A stretch of DNA of 64,000 bases from Leisingera daeponensis DSM 23529 (GCF_000473145.1 NZ_KI421500.1:248225-312224); one strand, 5' to 3'; shown: positions 1 to 7,864, counted from the stretch's first letter. The notes: generated by a model not told the origin, from the sequence alone. A program made the numbers and translations.

Positions 1-97
1 CGGGGGTGATTATCGTTTCGGGATCGGCGCTTCGCATCCAGTCGATGGCGGCGCGGATGTCGTGGTCCGATATGTTCGTGCAGTGGCAAACGATCAT
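1..97 (-). CDS. bfd: Bacterioferritin-associated ferredoxin, N-terminal part (runs off the left edge)
   Basis: The minus strand from the ATG at 97 encodes 32 residues beginning MIVCHCTNISDHDI and stays open to the window edge. The CxC near the N terminus followed by a T-N-I-S-D-type stretch is the first half of the Bfd-type [2Fe-2S] fold. Family knowledge: Bfd binds bacterioferritin and reduces its core to release iron. An AAGGA sits about 8 nt before the ATG. It lies just downstream of the imelysin/hemP genes on the same strand, which fits an iron-homeostasis region. Only the first half is visible, so the second Cys pair cannot be checked. Confidence 0.8.
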   Translation of the reverse strand, partial: MIVCHCTNISDHDIRAAIDWMRSADPETIITP

Positions 98-229
98 GCT
101 GCTTGCGTCCTTGCCCGGTGGCGCAAATGGCCAAGTGATTCCGTTGGGCAATATATCCGACAAATTTGCTTGGGCTTCAAGTGTTAACCAGAGTAAAACG
201 CTTGGGATTTGCCTCGGGGCAAGTAAAAC

Positions 230-250
230 GGGCCGCAGAAACTGCGGCCC
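230..250 (-). terminator. Rho-independent terminator of the hemP-imelysin operon
   Basis: A 9-bp perfect stem GGGCCGCAG/CTGCGGCCC with a 3-nt loop lies 25 nt beyond the imelysin stop. On the minus strand it is followed by a short T-rich stretch (CGTTTTACTT). It separates the imelysin operon from bfd. Confidence 0.75.
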
Positions 251-275
251 GCCACTGCCCGGAGGTTTGGTTCTC

Positions 276-1544
276 TTACTGGAACACTGCCGTGGGGTTA
301 TCGAGACTGTCGGACCCTTCGATGGCGACGCCATCCAGATCCAGGGCGGTGACAACCCGTTCGATCGAGCGGGTCTGGCCGATCAGCCCGTCCACGCCGC
401 CCATCACAAGCGCTTCGCCCGCTGCGTTGCCTTGGGCCAGCATCTGATCATAGGACAGGCCCGCCTCCGCCGCGGTCTTGATGCGGCCAAGCGCCAGCAT
501 CGTGTCCGCCAGCTTGCCGCGCATCTCGGTGTCCAGCTCCGCGTCCTTTTCGGCGACCAGATCCGACAGGGAGGGGCCGGAGACCAGTTCGCCATTCACC
601 CGCACGTATTCGCCCAGATAGACGTTCTGCACCCCCAGCCCGTCGTAGTAATGGCTGTTGTGGGTGTTGTCGGAGAAGCAGTCGTGCTCCTCCTCCGGGT
701 CGTTCAGCATCAGGCCCAGGCGCATCCGCTCCCCCGCCTGCTCGCCATAGGACAAAGAGCCCATGCCGGTCAGCATCGCGGTGATGCCTGCGTCCTCATC
801 GGCCAGCAGGGCGGTGCGGGCGTCACCTTCAGCGCCCCATTGCGCGGCCATCCACTCCAGATCGGAGATCAGCAGATCCGTCGCCGCCTGCAGGTAATCG
901 CCGCGGCGGCCGCAGTTGCCGTTTGTGCAGGCGTCGCCTTGGGCGTAGTCGGTCCAGGGGCGCTCGCCCGCGCCGTGCCCGGTGCCGTTCAGGTCCTGCC
1001 CCCAGAGCAGGAATTCAATGGCGTGGTAGCCGGTGGCGACGTTGGCCTCGATCCCGTCAGCCTCATGCAGGGTGCTTTCCAGCAGTTCCGGAGTGATCCG
1101 GGCGGCGTCGACCGCCTTGCCCGACAGCTCAAAGCTGGGGTTGGCGATCACGTTCAGCGCCGCCAGCGTGTTTTCCTCGGTCGGCCCGCCATAGGCGGCA
1201 TCGACATAGTCGATCAGCCCCTCGTCCAGCGGCCAGGCGTTCACCTTGCCTTCCCAGTCGTCGACGATGGCATTGCCAAAGCGGAACACTTCGGACTGCT
1301 GATAGGGAACACGGGCCGCGATCCAGGCGGCGCGGGCGGCTTGCAGGTTTTCGGCAGACGGCTGCGCGACCAACGCGTCCACGGCGGCCTTCAGGGCTTG
1401 CGCGGTGGTCAGGCTGTCTTGGTATTTGGCCTCGGCGATGTTGGCGTAATTGGTCAGCACCGCGGACTTCTCGGCAGCCAGCGCGGCGGAGGCGCCAAAG
1501 GTCAGGCCGGCCAGGGCTGTGCCTGCAAGAAACAGGGATTTCAT
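276..1544 (-). CDS. Imelysin family protein (peptidase M75-like, iron-regulated periplasmic protein)
   Basis: The 422-residue product starts with a signal peptide (MKSLFLAGTALAGLTFGAS... cleaved near ALAA). It carries the GxHxxE family motif as GYHAIEFLLWGQD in the middle of the mature protein. The start at 1544 is chosen over an upstream in-frame start because of the AAGGA 8 nt before it and the signal peptide. Imelysin/IrpA-like proteins are periplasmic or lipid-anchored and are tied to iron uptake in other bacteria; their biochemical role is not settled. It follows the Cys-rich gene by 26 nt and is the last gene before a terminator, so it is probably co-transcribed with hemP. The di-heme peroxidase-like partner often found beside imelysins is not visible here. 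Confidence 0.88.
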   Translation of the reverse strand: MKSLFLAGTALAGLTFGASAALAAEKSAVLTNYANIAEAKYQDSLTTAQALKAAVDALVAQPSAENLQAARAAWIAARVPYQQSEVFRFGNAIVDDWEGKVNAWPLDEGLIDYVDAAYGGPTEENTLAALNVIANPSFELSGKAVDAARITPELLESTLHEADGIEANVATGYHAIEFLLWGQDLNGTGHGAGERPWTDYAQGDACTNGNCGRRGDYLQAATDLLISDLEWMAAQWGAEGDARTALLADEDAGITAMLTGMGSLSYGEQAGERMRLGLMLNDPEEEHDCFSDNTHNSHYYDGLGVQNVYLGEYVRVNGELVSGPSLSDLVAEKDAELDTEMRGKLADTMLALGRIKTAAEAGLSYDQMLAQGNAAGEALVMGGVDGLIGQTRSIERVVTALDLDGVAIEGSDSLDNPTAVFQ

Positions 1545-1570
1545 AATGTGCGTCCTTGGGTTTTGTGAAT

Positions 1571-2050
1571 TCAATGAAGGGTGGCGGCGGCAGGCCATGC
1601 CGCTTGCGGCGGCGGCTGAACGCCCATGATTTGCTGCATCAGCAAGCCGCAGTCAGAGGCGAGCCGGGTCAGTTCCTGCGCCTTGCGCGGGGTGACAATC
1701 AGCGAGGCAAGGATATGCGCGTCGTCCTGCTGGCCCTCGGCGGCGGAGGCCAGCAGGTTGGCAAAGCAGTTTTCATCCGCGCCCAGGCATTTGCAGGTCA
1801 TGCCGTGGCGCACCAGCGGGCGGCGGCCATGGGCGGCGCAGAAATTGCAGAGGTATCCAAAGGCCTCAAACGCCGCTTCGGCCATGTCCGGGCCAAAGCT
1901 CACTTCGAAGTCGCGGCGCATCTGCTCGCGGGTGTCGGAGCCGGAAAACCAGTGGCGCAGATAGATCACCGCGCCCGCTTCCAGCGGCGGCAGTTCGGAC
2001 AGGGTGCCGACAGTGACGCCCCCGCGCGGAGTGGAGTGGTCAGGGCGCAT
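1571..2050 (-). CDS. Conserved-looking Cys-rich protein of unknown function, between hemP and imelysin
   Basis: 159 residues with no signal peptide or membrane segment. Four to five cysteines are clustered in the middle as CNFC ... CKC ... C (roughly residues 68-95) with an interspersed His, a pattern able to hold zinc or an iron-sulfur cluster. The ATG at 2050 lies 10 nt after the hemP stop, and the stop lies 26 nt before the imelysin start, so all three should share a message. I do not recognise the family. From context I infer an iron- or heme-linked cytoplasmic role. Confidence 0.7.
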   Translation of the reverse strand: MRPDHSTPRGGVTVGTLSELPPLEAGAVIYLRHWFSGSDTREQMRRDFEVSFGPDMAEAAFEAFGYLCNFCAAHGRRPLVRHGMTCKCLGADENCFANLLASAAEGQQDDAHILASLIVTPRKAQELTRLASDCGLLMQQIMGVQPPPQAAWPAAATLH

Positions 2051-2060
2051 CGCCGTCCGC

Positions 2061-2231
2061 TCACTTGGTCAGGATCAGCTTGCCTGCGCGGGTGATGCGC
2101 AGCGAGTAGATCTGGCCGTTCAGCAGGATCCGCGCCTGCACCCCGCCGCGGGTCAGGTCCTCGGCGTGGTAGGTGGGGAAGACTTCGGTGGTTGCGGTGG
2201 TCGGCACCGGCTTGGAGGCAATCTGATTCAT
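2061..2231 (-). CDS. hemP: Hemin uptake protein HemP
   Basis: The 56-residue product ends with the HemP signature RILLNGQIYSLRITRAGKL followed by ILTK, which spans most of the family's conserved core. The start at 2231 (MNQIASKPV) was chosen over a longer in-frame start because it removes an atypical basic leader and follows a GAAAG. HemP is a small protein encoded with hemin uptake genes and, in some alphaproteobacteria and betaproteobacteria, activates heme receptor expression. No hmu transport genes are in the window. The ATG overlaps the stop of the preceding small ORF (ATGA), suggesting translational coupling. Confidence 0.88.
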   Translation of the reverse strand: MNQIASKPVPTTATTEVFPTYHAEDLTRGGVQARILLNGQIYSLRITRAGKLILTK

Positions 2232-2395
2232 GACTTTCGCCCATTGCTGAATTCCGCCCTGTCCAGAAGCCATTCCAGACAAAAGCCGGACAGAGCGCCG
2301 GACGGCGCAAAGACCTGCGGCCACAATTGGCGCATGTCCTCCGGTTCCAGCTCTTTGACTTGAGGGCCGCCGGGGCGGCTGTCTCCGTTCGGCAT
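2228..2395 (-). CDS. Small ORF translationally coupled to hemP, unknown function
   Basis: 55 codons read from the ATG at 2395 (MPNGDSRPGGPQVKELEPED...) to a TGA that overlaps the hemP ATG by four bases. The product is acidic to neutral with two Trp residues and one Cys, has no signal peptide, and codon choice looks like the neighbours'. The frame stays open upstream of the ATG back to about 2505, so the start is uncertain, and no strong ribosome binding site precedes 2395. It would be the first gene after the iron-type promoter at 2470-2496. It could be a true leader gene of the hemP operon or merely an untranslated leader that happens to be open. Confidence 0.45.
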   Translation of the reverse strand: MPNGDSRPGGPQVKELEPEDMRQLWPQVFAPSGALSGFCLEWLLDRAEFSNGRKS

Positions 2396-2469
2396 GGGGG
2401 CGATCTCGGTTGATGATACGTCACTCGGGCTCGCCCGATCCGAGTCAGGCTGGCTGGAATGCCTGTATT

Positions 2470-2496
2470 CCTGAATTAAATGCTCAGGTATGTCAA
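2470..2496 (-). promoter_or_regulatory. Putative iron-responsive promoter and operator of the hemP operon
   Basis: On the minus strand a consensus -35 TTGACA (2491-2496) is followed after two bases by the inverted repeat CCTGA-N9-TCAGG (2470-2488). This contains TGA-N9-TCA, the 'iron-rhodo box' described as a RirA/iron-responsive motif in Rhodobacterales. A protein bound there would cover the spacer and -10 region. The -10 itself is weak. The site is about 75 nt before the small ORF start and 240 nt before hemP. Confidence 0.6.
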
Positions 2497-2567
2497 TCCG
2501 AGTTTTTTAGTAAGAATTAATTTCTGCAGGGCCTGAACGGGGTTGCGGCTTGCGGTTGCAAGCCCGC

Positions 2568-2668
2568 TCAGGCCGGCAGCTCGCCGGTCAGGAAGTCCAT
2601 GAACACGCGGACACGCTGCGGCAGGTGGCGGCGGTCCTGGTACACCAGGTAAAGGGCAAGGCTCTCCG
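2568..2668 (-). pseudogene. C-terminal remnant of a LysR-family regulator
   Basis: The minus strand encodes ESLALYLVYQDRRHLPQRVR followed by VFMDFLTGELPA and a stop. This is the typical end of the LysR effector-binding domain (L-x-L-V-Y-x-x-x-R-x-x-P-x-R-V-R-x-F-x-D-F-L). Upstream of about 2668 the frame loses similarity in a C-run and the sequence becomes that of another gene on the other strand. The helix-turn-helix and most of the effector domain are missing, so no functional regulator can be made. Confidence 0.75.
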
Positions 2669-2691
2669 GCCCCCCCCGGCGGCGGCGGTCG

Positions 2692-2980
2692 CAGTTCCAA
2701 ATCGCCGCGCGCCGCGCTCGCCGGGCGGGCGCCGCTGGATCTGTTCATTCCGCATCTCGGCGCGGTGGGCGGCGGCGGTGCGCTGGGTCAGATTTCGATG
2801 AGTTGCGCGCAGGCGGCGGATTTTGCCGCCCGGCTGGCGCCCAAGGCGGTGATGCCGGTGCATCCCTCGACCTATGCGCTCTACCAGGAGGGGCCGGAGG
2901 CGCTGCGCGCGGCCCATGCGGCAACTGCACCCGGATGGAAGCTTTGGCTGCCTTCAGAAGGGGCACGGGCCGCTCTTTGA
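2692..2980 (+). pseudogene. C-terminal remnant of a metallo-beta-lactamase-fold hydrolase
   Basis: The plus strand reads APLDLFIPHLGAVGGGGALG, then TMS-like ISMSCAQAADFAARLAPKAV and MPVHPSTY, and ends at 2980. This resembles the last third of UlaG-type MBL-fold proteins, where the His of the P-V-H motif is a metal ligand. The HxHxDH core and the N-terminal two thirds are absent. The left end is approximate: similarity fades into the same C-rich junction that ends the LysR remnant. Both genes were probably divergent neighbours before one deletion removed their 5' halves. Confidence 0.6.
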
Positions 2981-2990
2981 CACAGAAAAA

Positions 2991-3013
2991 AGGCCGCTCC
3001 CCGGGAGCGGCCT
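2991..3013. terminator. Bidirectional rho-independent terminator
   Basis: A 10-bp perfect stem AGGCCGCTCC/GGAGCGGCCT with a 3-nt loop, flanked by A6 on the left and TTT on the right. On the minus strand it ends metG with a T-run; on the plus strand it ends the MBL remnant. Confidence 0.85.
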
Positions 3014-3038
3014 TTGCGTTTAACGCGGTGCGGCAGCC

Positions 3039-4757
3039 TCAGCTGCGGGTGCCGGAGAAGCGCGACTGCCAGTCTTCCCGCTGGTCGTCGGTGATCTTGG
3101 CGAACAGCACCTCCGGCACGGTGAAGCCATGGCCTGCGGGCAGGGCGGAGAGCGCTGCCGCCGCATCCTCGGGCCAGCTGCGGTCGTCCGAGTTCAGCGC
3201 CGCCATCAGCGTGTCCGTGGCGTGCGGGATGAAGGGCGCCGACAGCACCGCGTAAAGGCGGATCAGGTTCAGCCCCAGGCGCACCTGCGCAGCGGCGCGT
3301 TCGGGGTCTTCCTTGAACACCGACCAGGGCGCCGCGGACTGCAGGTATTCATTGCCGGCCACCCAGATCGCCCGCAGCTCCTGCGAGGATTTGCGGACCT
3401 CCATCGCCTCCATATGGCCCTCATAGGCGCGGATGCGGGTGGTCAGCTCGTCGATCAGCGCCTGCTCCTGCGGCCCGTATTCGCCGCCTGCGGGCACCTC
3501 CTCGCCGAACTTGGAGCGGCAGAACTTGGTGATGCGGCTGACGAAGTTGCCCAGCACGTCCGCCAGGTCCTTGTTCACCGACTGCTGGAAGTTCTCCCAG
3601 GTGAATTCGGAGTCTGAGCTTTCCGGCGCGTGCGACAACAGCCACCAGCGCCAGTAATCGGCCGGCAGGATCTCCAGCGCCTGATCCATGAACACGCCGC
3701 GCCCCTGCGAGGTGGAGAACTGGCCGCCGTCATAGTTCAGGTAGTTGAAGGATTTCAGGTGGTCGACCAGCTTCCACGGCTCGCCCGAGCCGAGGATGGT
3801 GGCCGGGAAGGACAGGGTGTGGAAGGGGACGTTGTCCTTGCCCATGAACTGGACGTATTTGACATCCTCCGCGCCCTTGTCGGTGCGCCACCAGCGCTGC
3901 CAGTCGGAATCCGGCCTGCCGTTGGCGTCGGCCCATTCCTTGGCGCAGGCGATGTATTCGATCGGCGCGTCGAACCAGACGTAAAAGACTTTGCCCTCCA
4001 TGCCGGGCCAGTCTTCATCGCCTTTCTTGACCGGCACGCCCCAGTCCAGGTCGCGGGTGATGCCGCGGTCCTGCAGGCCGTCGCCGTCATGCAGCCACTT
4101 CTTTGCAATCGAAGTGGTCAGGACCGGCCAGTCCTTCTTGGAGTCGATCCAGGCGTCCAGCTGATCCTTGAGCTGCGACTGGCACAGATACAGGTGCTTG
4201 GTCTCGCGCACCTCCAGGTCGGTGGAGCCGGACACGGCAGAGCGCGGGTTGATCAGGTCGGTGGGGTCAAGCTGCTTGGTGCATTCCTCGCACTGGTCGC
4301 CGCGGGCGCGCTCATAGCCGCAGTTGGGGCAGGTGCCCTCGATATAGCGGTCCGGCAGGAAGCGGCCGTCGGCGTTGGAGTAAACCTGCTTTTCGGTCAC
4401 TTCGCGGATCAGCCCGGCCTCGGCCAGCTTGCCTGCGAAATGCTGGGTCAACGCGTGGTTCTGCGGGCTGGAGGAGCGGCCGAAGTGGTCGAACGACAGG
4501 GCGAACCCCTTGGCGATCTCCGCCTGGATGGCGTGCATCTCGGCGCAGTATTCCGCGACCGGCTTGTCCGCCTTGGCGGCGGCCAGTTCCGCCGGGGTGC
4601 CGTGCTCGTCTGTGGCGCAGAGGAACATCACCTCATTGCCGCGTCCGCGCTGGAACCGGGCATACAGGTCGGCAGGCAGCTGCGAGCCCACCAGGTTGCC
4701 CAGATGCTTGATCCCGTTGATGTAAGGGATCGCCGAAGTGATCAGAATGCGTGCCAT
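3039..4757 (-). CDS. metG: Methionyl-tRNA synthetase
   Basis: Class I aminoacyl-tRNA synthetase that charges tRNA-Met in the cytoplasm. The 572-residue product starts [20 protein letters not shown], holding the HIGH-type motif as HLGN. A knuckle follows with CPNC...CEEC (around residue 145-165), and the catalytic loop [15 protein letters not shown] stands where KMSKS is expected. The C-terminal anticodon-binding helical domain is complete and there is no appended EMAP domain. Start 4757 is preferred over 4766 because the family begins MARILITSA. The gene ends at a strong terminator. The first residue of the KMSKS-like motif is Gln (QFSTS) rather than Lys. Confidence 0.96.
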   Translation of the reverse strand: MARILITSAIPYINGIKHLGNLVGSQLPADLYARFQRGRGNEVMFLCATDEHGTPAELAAAKADKPVAEYCAEMHAIQAEIAKGFALSFDHFGRSSSPQNHALTQHFAGKLAEAGLIREVTEKQVYSNADGRFLPDRYIEGTCPNCGYERARGDQCEECTKQLDPTDLINPRSAVSGSTDLEVRETKHLYLCQSQLKDQLDAWIDSKKDWPVLTTSIAKKWLHDGDGLQDRGITRDLDWGVPVKKGDEDWPGMEGKVFYVWFDAPIEYIACAKEWADANGRPDSDWQRWWRTDKGAEDVKYVQFMGKDNVPFHTLSFPATILGSGEPWKLVDHLKSFNYLNYDGGQFSTSQGRGVFMDQALEILPADYWRWWLLSHAPESSDSEFTWENFQQSVNKDLADVLGNFVSRITKFCRSKFGEEVPAGGEYGPQEQALIDELTTRIRAYEGHMEAMEVRKSSQELRAIWVAGNEYLQSAAPWSVFKEDPERAAAQVRLGLNLIRLYAVLSAPFIPHATDTLMAALNSDDRSWPEDAAAALSALPAGHGFTVPEVLFAKITDDQREDWQSRFSGTRS

Positions 4758-4966
4758 GCCATCCATCCAGGTATTGCGTCAGAGGCCCGTCTAACGCATG
4801 GCACGCGCGGCGGAAACCCCTGCTGTGCGCCGCGCCGGATGCGGCAGGCGCACCGGCGGGCGGACGCGCCGTCCCTGCGCAGGGCGGGCATTATGCCCGC
4901 GTCCCCTGGTGCAGCGATGAAGGGGTGCAATCCGTGAATGTAAACAAAGCCTTAAAGGGTCATATG

Positions 4967-5006
4967 TGCTGTCCGAATGTTTCGCGCGCGAAACATTCGG
5001 ACAGCA
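4967..5006. repeat. 40-bp perfect palindrome with no loop
   Basis: The half-site tgctgtccgaatgtttcgcg (4967-4986) is followed directly by its exact reverse complement (4987-5006). It begins 10 nt beyond the MFS stop and is 210 nt upstream of metG. No T-run follows on either strand. The centre TGTTTC-GCGCGC-GAAACA has the same outer half-sites as the chromosomal parS consensus TGTTTC-ACGT-GAAACA but with a 6-bp instead of 4-bp middle. It could be a cruciform-forming transcription stop or a protein-binding site. Confidence 0.8.
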
Positions 5007-5016
5007 ATGCTTACCT

Positions 5017-6243
5017 TTATTTCCGCCGCTCTCGGGTCCGTTTCAGCAGGCGGCCGATGGTGAAAGATGTGCGCGGCGCATAGACATAGCTGGTGCGCTC
5101 CTCCGGCACCGGGCGGGCGCGCATCCGGCTGAGGCCGAACACGATCAGCAGCAGATGGCCGGCGGCAACATAGGCAAACAGCGCCGCCGGCCCGTAGGCA
5201 TCAATCAGCGCCGAGGAGACATAGGGCGAGGCGATGGCGCCAAGCGCGTACCAGAACATCAGCGCCGCCGACAGCTCGACCCGCTCGGCCGAAGTGGCAA
5301 AGTCGTTGGCGTGGGCGGCCGAGACGGAGAAGATCGGGAAGGTTGTGAAGCCGAAGACGCCTGCTGTCAGCATCACCCCCAGGGTGCCGGTGCCGCTGGC
5401 CGCCATGGTGACGCCGCAGCTGAGAATGGCGGCGCCCGACAGCCAGATCAGCACCCAGCGGCGGTCGTATTTGTCGGCCAGCCAGCCCATCGGGTACTGC
5501 GCCAGCGCGCCGCCCAGCACAAACGAGGCAAGGAAGAAGGCGATCTGACCGATCTCCAGCCCGACCTCCTGGCCATAGACCGGGCCAACCATCCGGAACG
5601 AAGCCGAGCTGAGCGCGGCCACGATCACCCCCGCCACGGCCAGCGGCGAGCAGCGCCAGGCCAGTTTGGGGCGCAGCCGCGGCGCGTCGGGGATTTCCGG
5701 CTGGCTCGCCCGGGTCAGGGTCAGCGGCAGCAGCGCCGCGCAGCACAGCACCGCCAGCAGGTTGTACGAGATATAGGACGCGGGCGGCAGCACTGCGATG
5801 ATCAGCTGCGCCGCCAGCGAGGCGCTGAGGTCGGCGAGCCGGTAGGTGCCCATGGCGCGGCCGCGGGTCTCATTCGTGACCTTGGCGTTGAGCCAGGCCT
5901 CGATCACCGTGTAGCAGCCTGCCACGCACAGGCCGGAGGCCATCCGCATCGCCGCCCAGGCATAGGGGTTTTCGGTCAGCGTGTGGCCCAGCAGCCCCAT
6001 GGCGCCAAGTGCGGTGCAGACCGCAAAGGCGCGGGAATGGCCGACATTGCCCATCAGCCGCGGCGCCCACCAGCAGCCGATGAAGAAGCCGAGGAAATGG
6101 CCGGAGCCCAGAAGGCCGATCTGCTCCCTGGTGAAGTTCAGCGTCAGGCCTGAAATGGCATCGAGCGGGCCGACGCCTCCGGTCGAGAGCTGCAGCAGGA
6201 TGACGGACAGGAACAGGGCGGCAAAGGAGACGATCAGGCGCAT
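5017..6243 (-). CDS. MFS transporter, YcaD-like
   Basis: 408 residues with about twelve hydrophobic segments. The loop 2-3 type motif is degenerate, with GWLADKYDRRWVLIW between the helices of the second half. The first half holds GSGHFLGFFIGCWWAPRLMG and ASGLCVAGCYTVIEAWLNAK, typical of the YcaD/UMF1-like branch of the major facilitator superfamily. Substrate is unknown. The start at 6243 is an ATG opening the first membrane helix. It is a single gene, transcribed toward metG but separated by the 40-bp palindrome and about 260 nt. Confidence 0.88.
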   Translation of the reverse strand: MRLIVSFAALFLSVILLQLSTGGVGPLDAISGLTLNFTREQIGLLGSGHFLGFFIGCWWAPRLMGNVGHSRAFAVCTALGAMGLLGHTLTENPYAWAAMRMASGLCVAGCYTVIEAWLNAKVTNETRGRAMGTYRLADLSASLAAQLIIAVLPPASYISYNLLAVLCCAALLPLTLTRASQPEIPDAPRLRPKLAWRCSPLAVAGVIVAALSSASFRMVGPVYGQEVGLEIGQIAFFLASFVLGGALAQYPMGWLADKYDRRWVLIWLSGAAILSCGVTMAASGTGTLGVMLTAGVFGFTTFPIFSVSAAHANDFATSAERVELSAALMFWYALGAIASPYVSSALIDAYGPAALFAYVAAGHLLLIVFGLSRMRARPVPEERTSYVYAPRTSFTIGRLLKRTRERRK

Positions 6244-6347
6244 AACGCTGCGACCATGACAGGCTGGGGTGTCATTGCCAGCCGGTTTCCGCCAAACCGG
6301 TGTCGTATTTCTGCGCGGCGGTGCTTTTCGGCACGCCGCGGGCGGGG

Positions 6348-6968
6348 TCAGCCCGCTTGCCGGATGCGGGCCCGGATCGCCAGGCTCACTCGGTCGGCGA
6401 CCAGGCCCGCATAGCCGGTGGCGCCGAAGGCGGCGCGGCTGAGTGCGCCTGTGAGATGCACGTCAAGCTCCCGCAGGTCGTCCGGCGCGCTGCCCGGGCG
6501 GCGGTAGAGCGCGGCCTGCAGGGTGACCGGCCGGGTGGTGCCGCGCAGGGTGAGATCGCCGGTGATCTGCGCGCCGCCGGACAGCCGCCCGTCCGGCCCG
6601 AGGCGGACCCGGGTGGAGCGGAAGCGGATATCCGGATGCCGGGCAGCGTCCAGAATGCCCGGACTTTTCAGCGCTTCGGTGGCAAAGACCAGCCCGGTCC
6701 GGGCGCGCCGCGCGTCGAGGGTGATATCGGCCTCGCTGCGGGCCAGGTTCTGCGGGTCGATGCGGATGCGGGCCGCGCGCACCGGAAGCCGGCCTTGCTG
6801 CGGCTGGCCGTTCAGCAGGAAGGTAAAGCGGACCTCCGTGGCGCCGGGCACCAGGCGGTAGGGCAGCGGCGCCGCCCTCAGCGCCTGCGGCGCCAGCAGC
6901 GCGGCGCTGAGGACGGCCAGCAGGCGGCGGCGCTGTATCCGGGCAGGCGGTGTCCGGGCTGTTTGCAT
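6348..6968 (-). CDS. YceI-family periplasmic lipid-binding protein
   Basis: 206 residues with an N-terminal export signal containing RRR followed by a hydrophobic stretch (RRRLLAVLSAALLAPQALRA). The mature part has the YceI lipocalin-like barrel features: V-x-F-x-F-x-L near the start, S-x-x-A-x-I near 75, HPDIRFRSTRV and GDLTLRGTTRPVTL toward the C terminus. Family members bind isoprenoid or other amphiphilic lipids in the periplasm. The start at 6968 is chosen because GGAAAG lies 6 nt upstream and it gives a clean signal peptide; a longer in-frame opening adds 92 low-complexity basic residues. The triple Arg is not a strict twin-arginine motif. Confidence 0.85.
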   Translation of the reverse strand: MQTARTPPARIQRRRLLAVLSAALLAPQALRAAPLPYRLVPGATEVRFTFLLNGQPQQGRLPVRAARIRIDPQNLARSEADITLDARRARTGLVFATEALKSPGILDAARHPDIRFRSTRVRLGPDGRLSGGAQITGDLTLRGTTRPVTLQAALYRRPGSAPDDLRELDVHLTGALSRAAFGATGYAGLVADRVSLAIRARIRQAG

Positions 6969-7340
6969 GGGGCTTTCCAATCCGTTTTGCGGGCTGCCGT
7001 CCGAGCTTATCGCGGTTTTCCGGCGGGGCGGCTCACTTTCCCGCGCGCGGCGCCGCTGGCGCAGCCAGGGCCTCCTGCGGGTACGGGCGCGCAGGCGCTG
7101 CAGCCCCGGCCCAGACGCTTTCGAAAACCTTGCGGTCACACTTGCGGTAAAAAGAGCGGGGCGGACGCGGAAGACCCGGCAACGGTGCATAGGCCGCCGC
7201 CTTGTCCAGCAGCTGCACCGCACGCGCCAGTCCTGTTGCGCCACCGGGGCAGCCGTGCAGCACGGCTGCGGTGAATGGCGGAGCGCCGTGCCGCCGGGTG
7301 AAAGGAGCTGGCGGTGGAAATCTGCGAATCCTCGCGCAGC
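6969..7340. other. 372-nt stretch without a confident gene
   Basis: GC-rich, between the YceI and rhodanese genes. On the minus strand one frame is open to a stop at 7033 and its last 75 codons (from a GTG near 7260) read like protein, including PRSFYRKCDRKVFESVW, but no ribosome binding site or known family is seen. It may be a degraded or unrecognised small gene, or chance. Nothing else stands out. Confidence 0.4.
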
Positions 7341-7742
7341 TCAGCCCTCGCGCGGGACGACCGGGCCGCCCTGTTTGGCCCATTCGGTGAAGCCGCCCTC
7401 AAGATGCACCACGGGTTTCAGCCCCATCTCCGTCGCCGCCCTGGCACTCAGCGCCGAGCGCCAGGCGCTCGCGCAGTAGAAGACATAGGTCTTGTCCTGG
7501 TTGAATACCGGCTTGTGGTAGGGGCTGTCCGGGTCGATCCAGAATTCCAGCATCCCGCGCGGGCAGGAAAACGCGCCTGGGATCATGCCGGTGCGCTGCA
7601 GCTCGCGGATGTCGCGCAGGTCGACGAAGACGTAATTCTCGTCCAGAACCTTCTGCTTGGCCTCTTCGACGGGCATGGTTTCGACCAGGCTGTTCGCCTC
7701 GGCCAGCAGCGCCTTGACGCCCTTGGTGATGGTTTGCGGCAT
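7341..7742 (-). CDS. Rhodanese-like domain protein
   Basis: A single 133-residue rhodanese (Cdc25-like) domain without signal peptide. The conserved D-L-R-D at VFVDLRDIRELQRTG, the P-G-A stretch (IPGAF) and the active-site loop YCASAWRSALSA with catalytic Cys and CxxxxR are all present. The C terminus has LEGGFTEWAKQG, the usual GG-F-x-W end. Such proteins transfer sulfane sulfur, or in single-domain forms bind anions or carry persulfide; the substrate is unknown. It stands alone, reading leftward, with the aldo/keto reductase gene divergent 122 nt away. Confidence 0.9.
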   Translation of the reverse strand: MPQTITKGVKALLAEANSLVETMPVEEAKQKVLDENYVFVDLRDIRELQRTGMIPGAFSCPRGMLEFWIDPDSPYHKPVFNQDKTYVFYCASAWRSALSARAATEMGLKPVVHLEGGFTEWAKQGGPVVPREG

Positions 7743-7864
7743 GGGAACTCCTTTGCTCGGCTTGCGCGCAGGCTGGCCGCTTTGCCGCGCGGGTGCAAGC
7801 GGCTTGCACTTCCCGGGCGGGGCCTTAGGGTCGCAGGCACATCCGGAACTGGGGAGCGCGCGAT

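Noticed and set aside
6..1568. A 520-residue plus-strand ORF opposite the imelysin gene
   Set aside because: It is antisense to a complete imelysin gene, is rich in Gly/Arg/Val/Gln typical of shadow frames in high-GC DNA, and has no recognisable domain.
4967..5006. A canonical parS site
   Set aside because: The outer hexamers match, but the centre is 6 bp (GCGCGC) rather than ACGT, so it does not meet the consensus.
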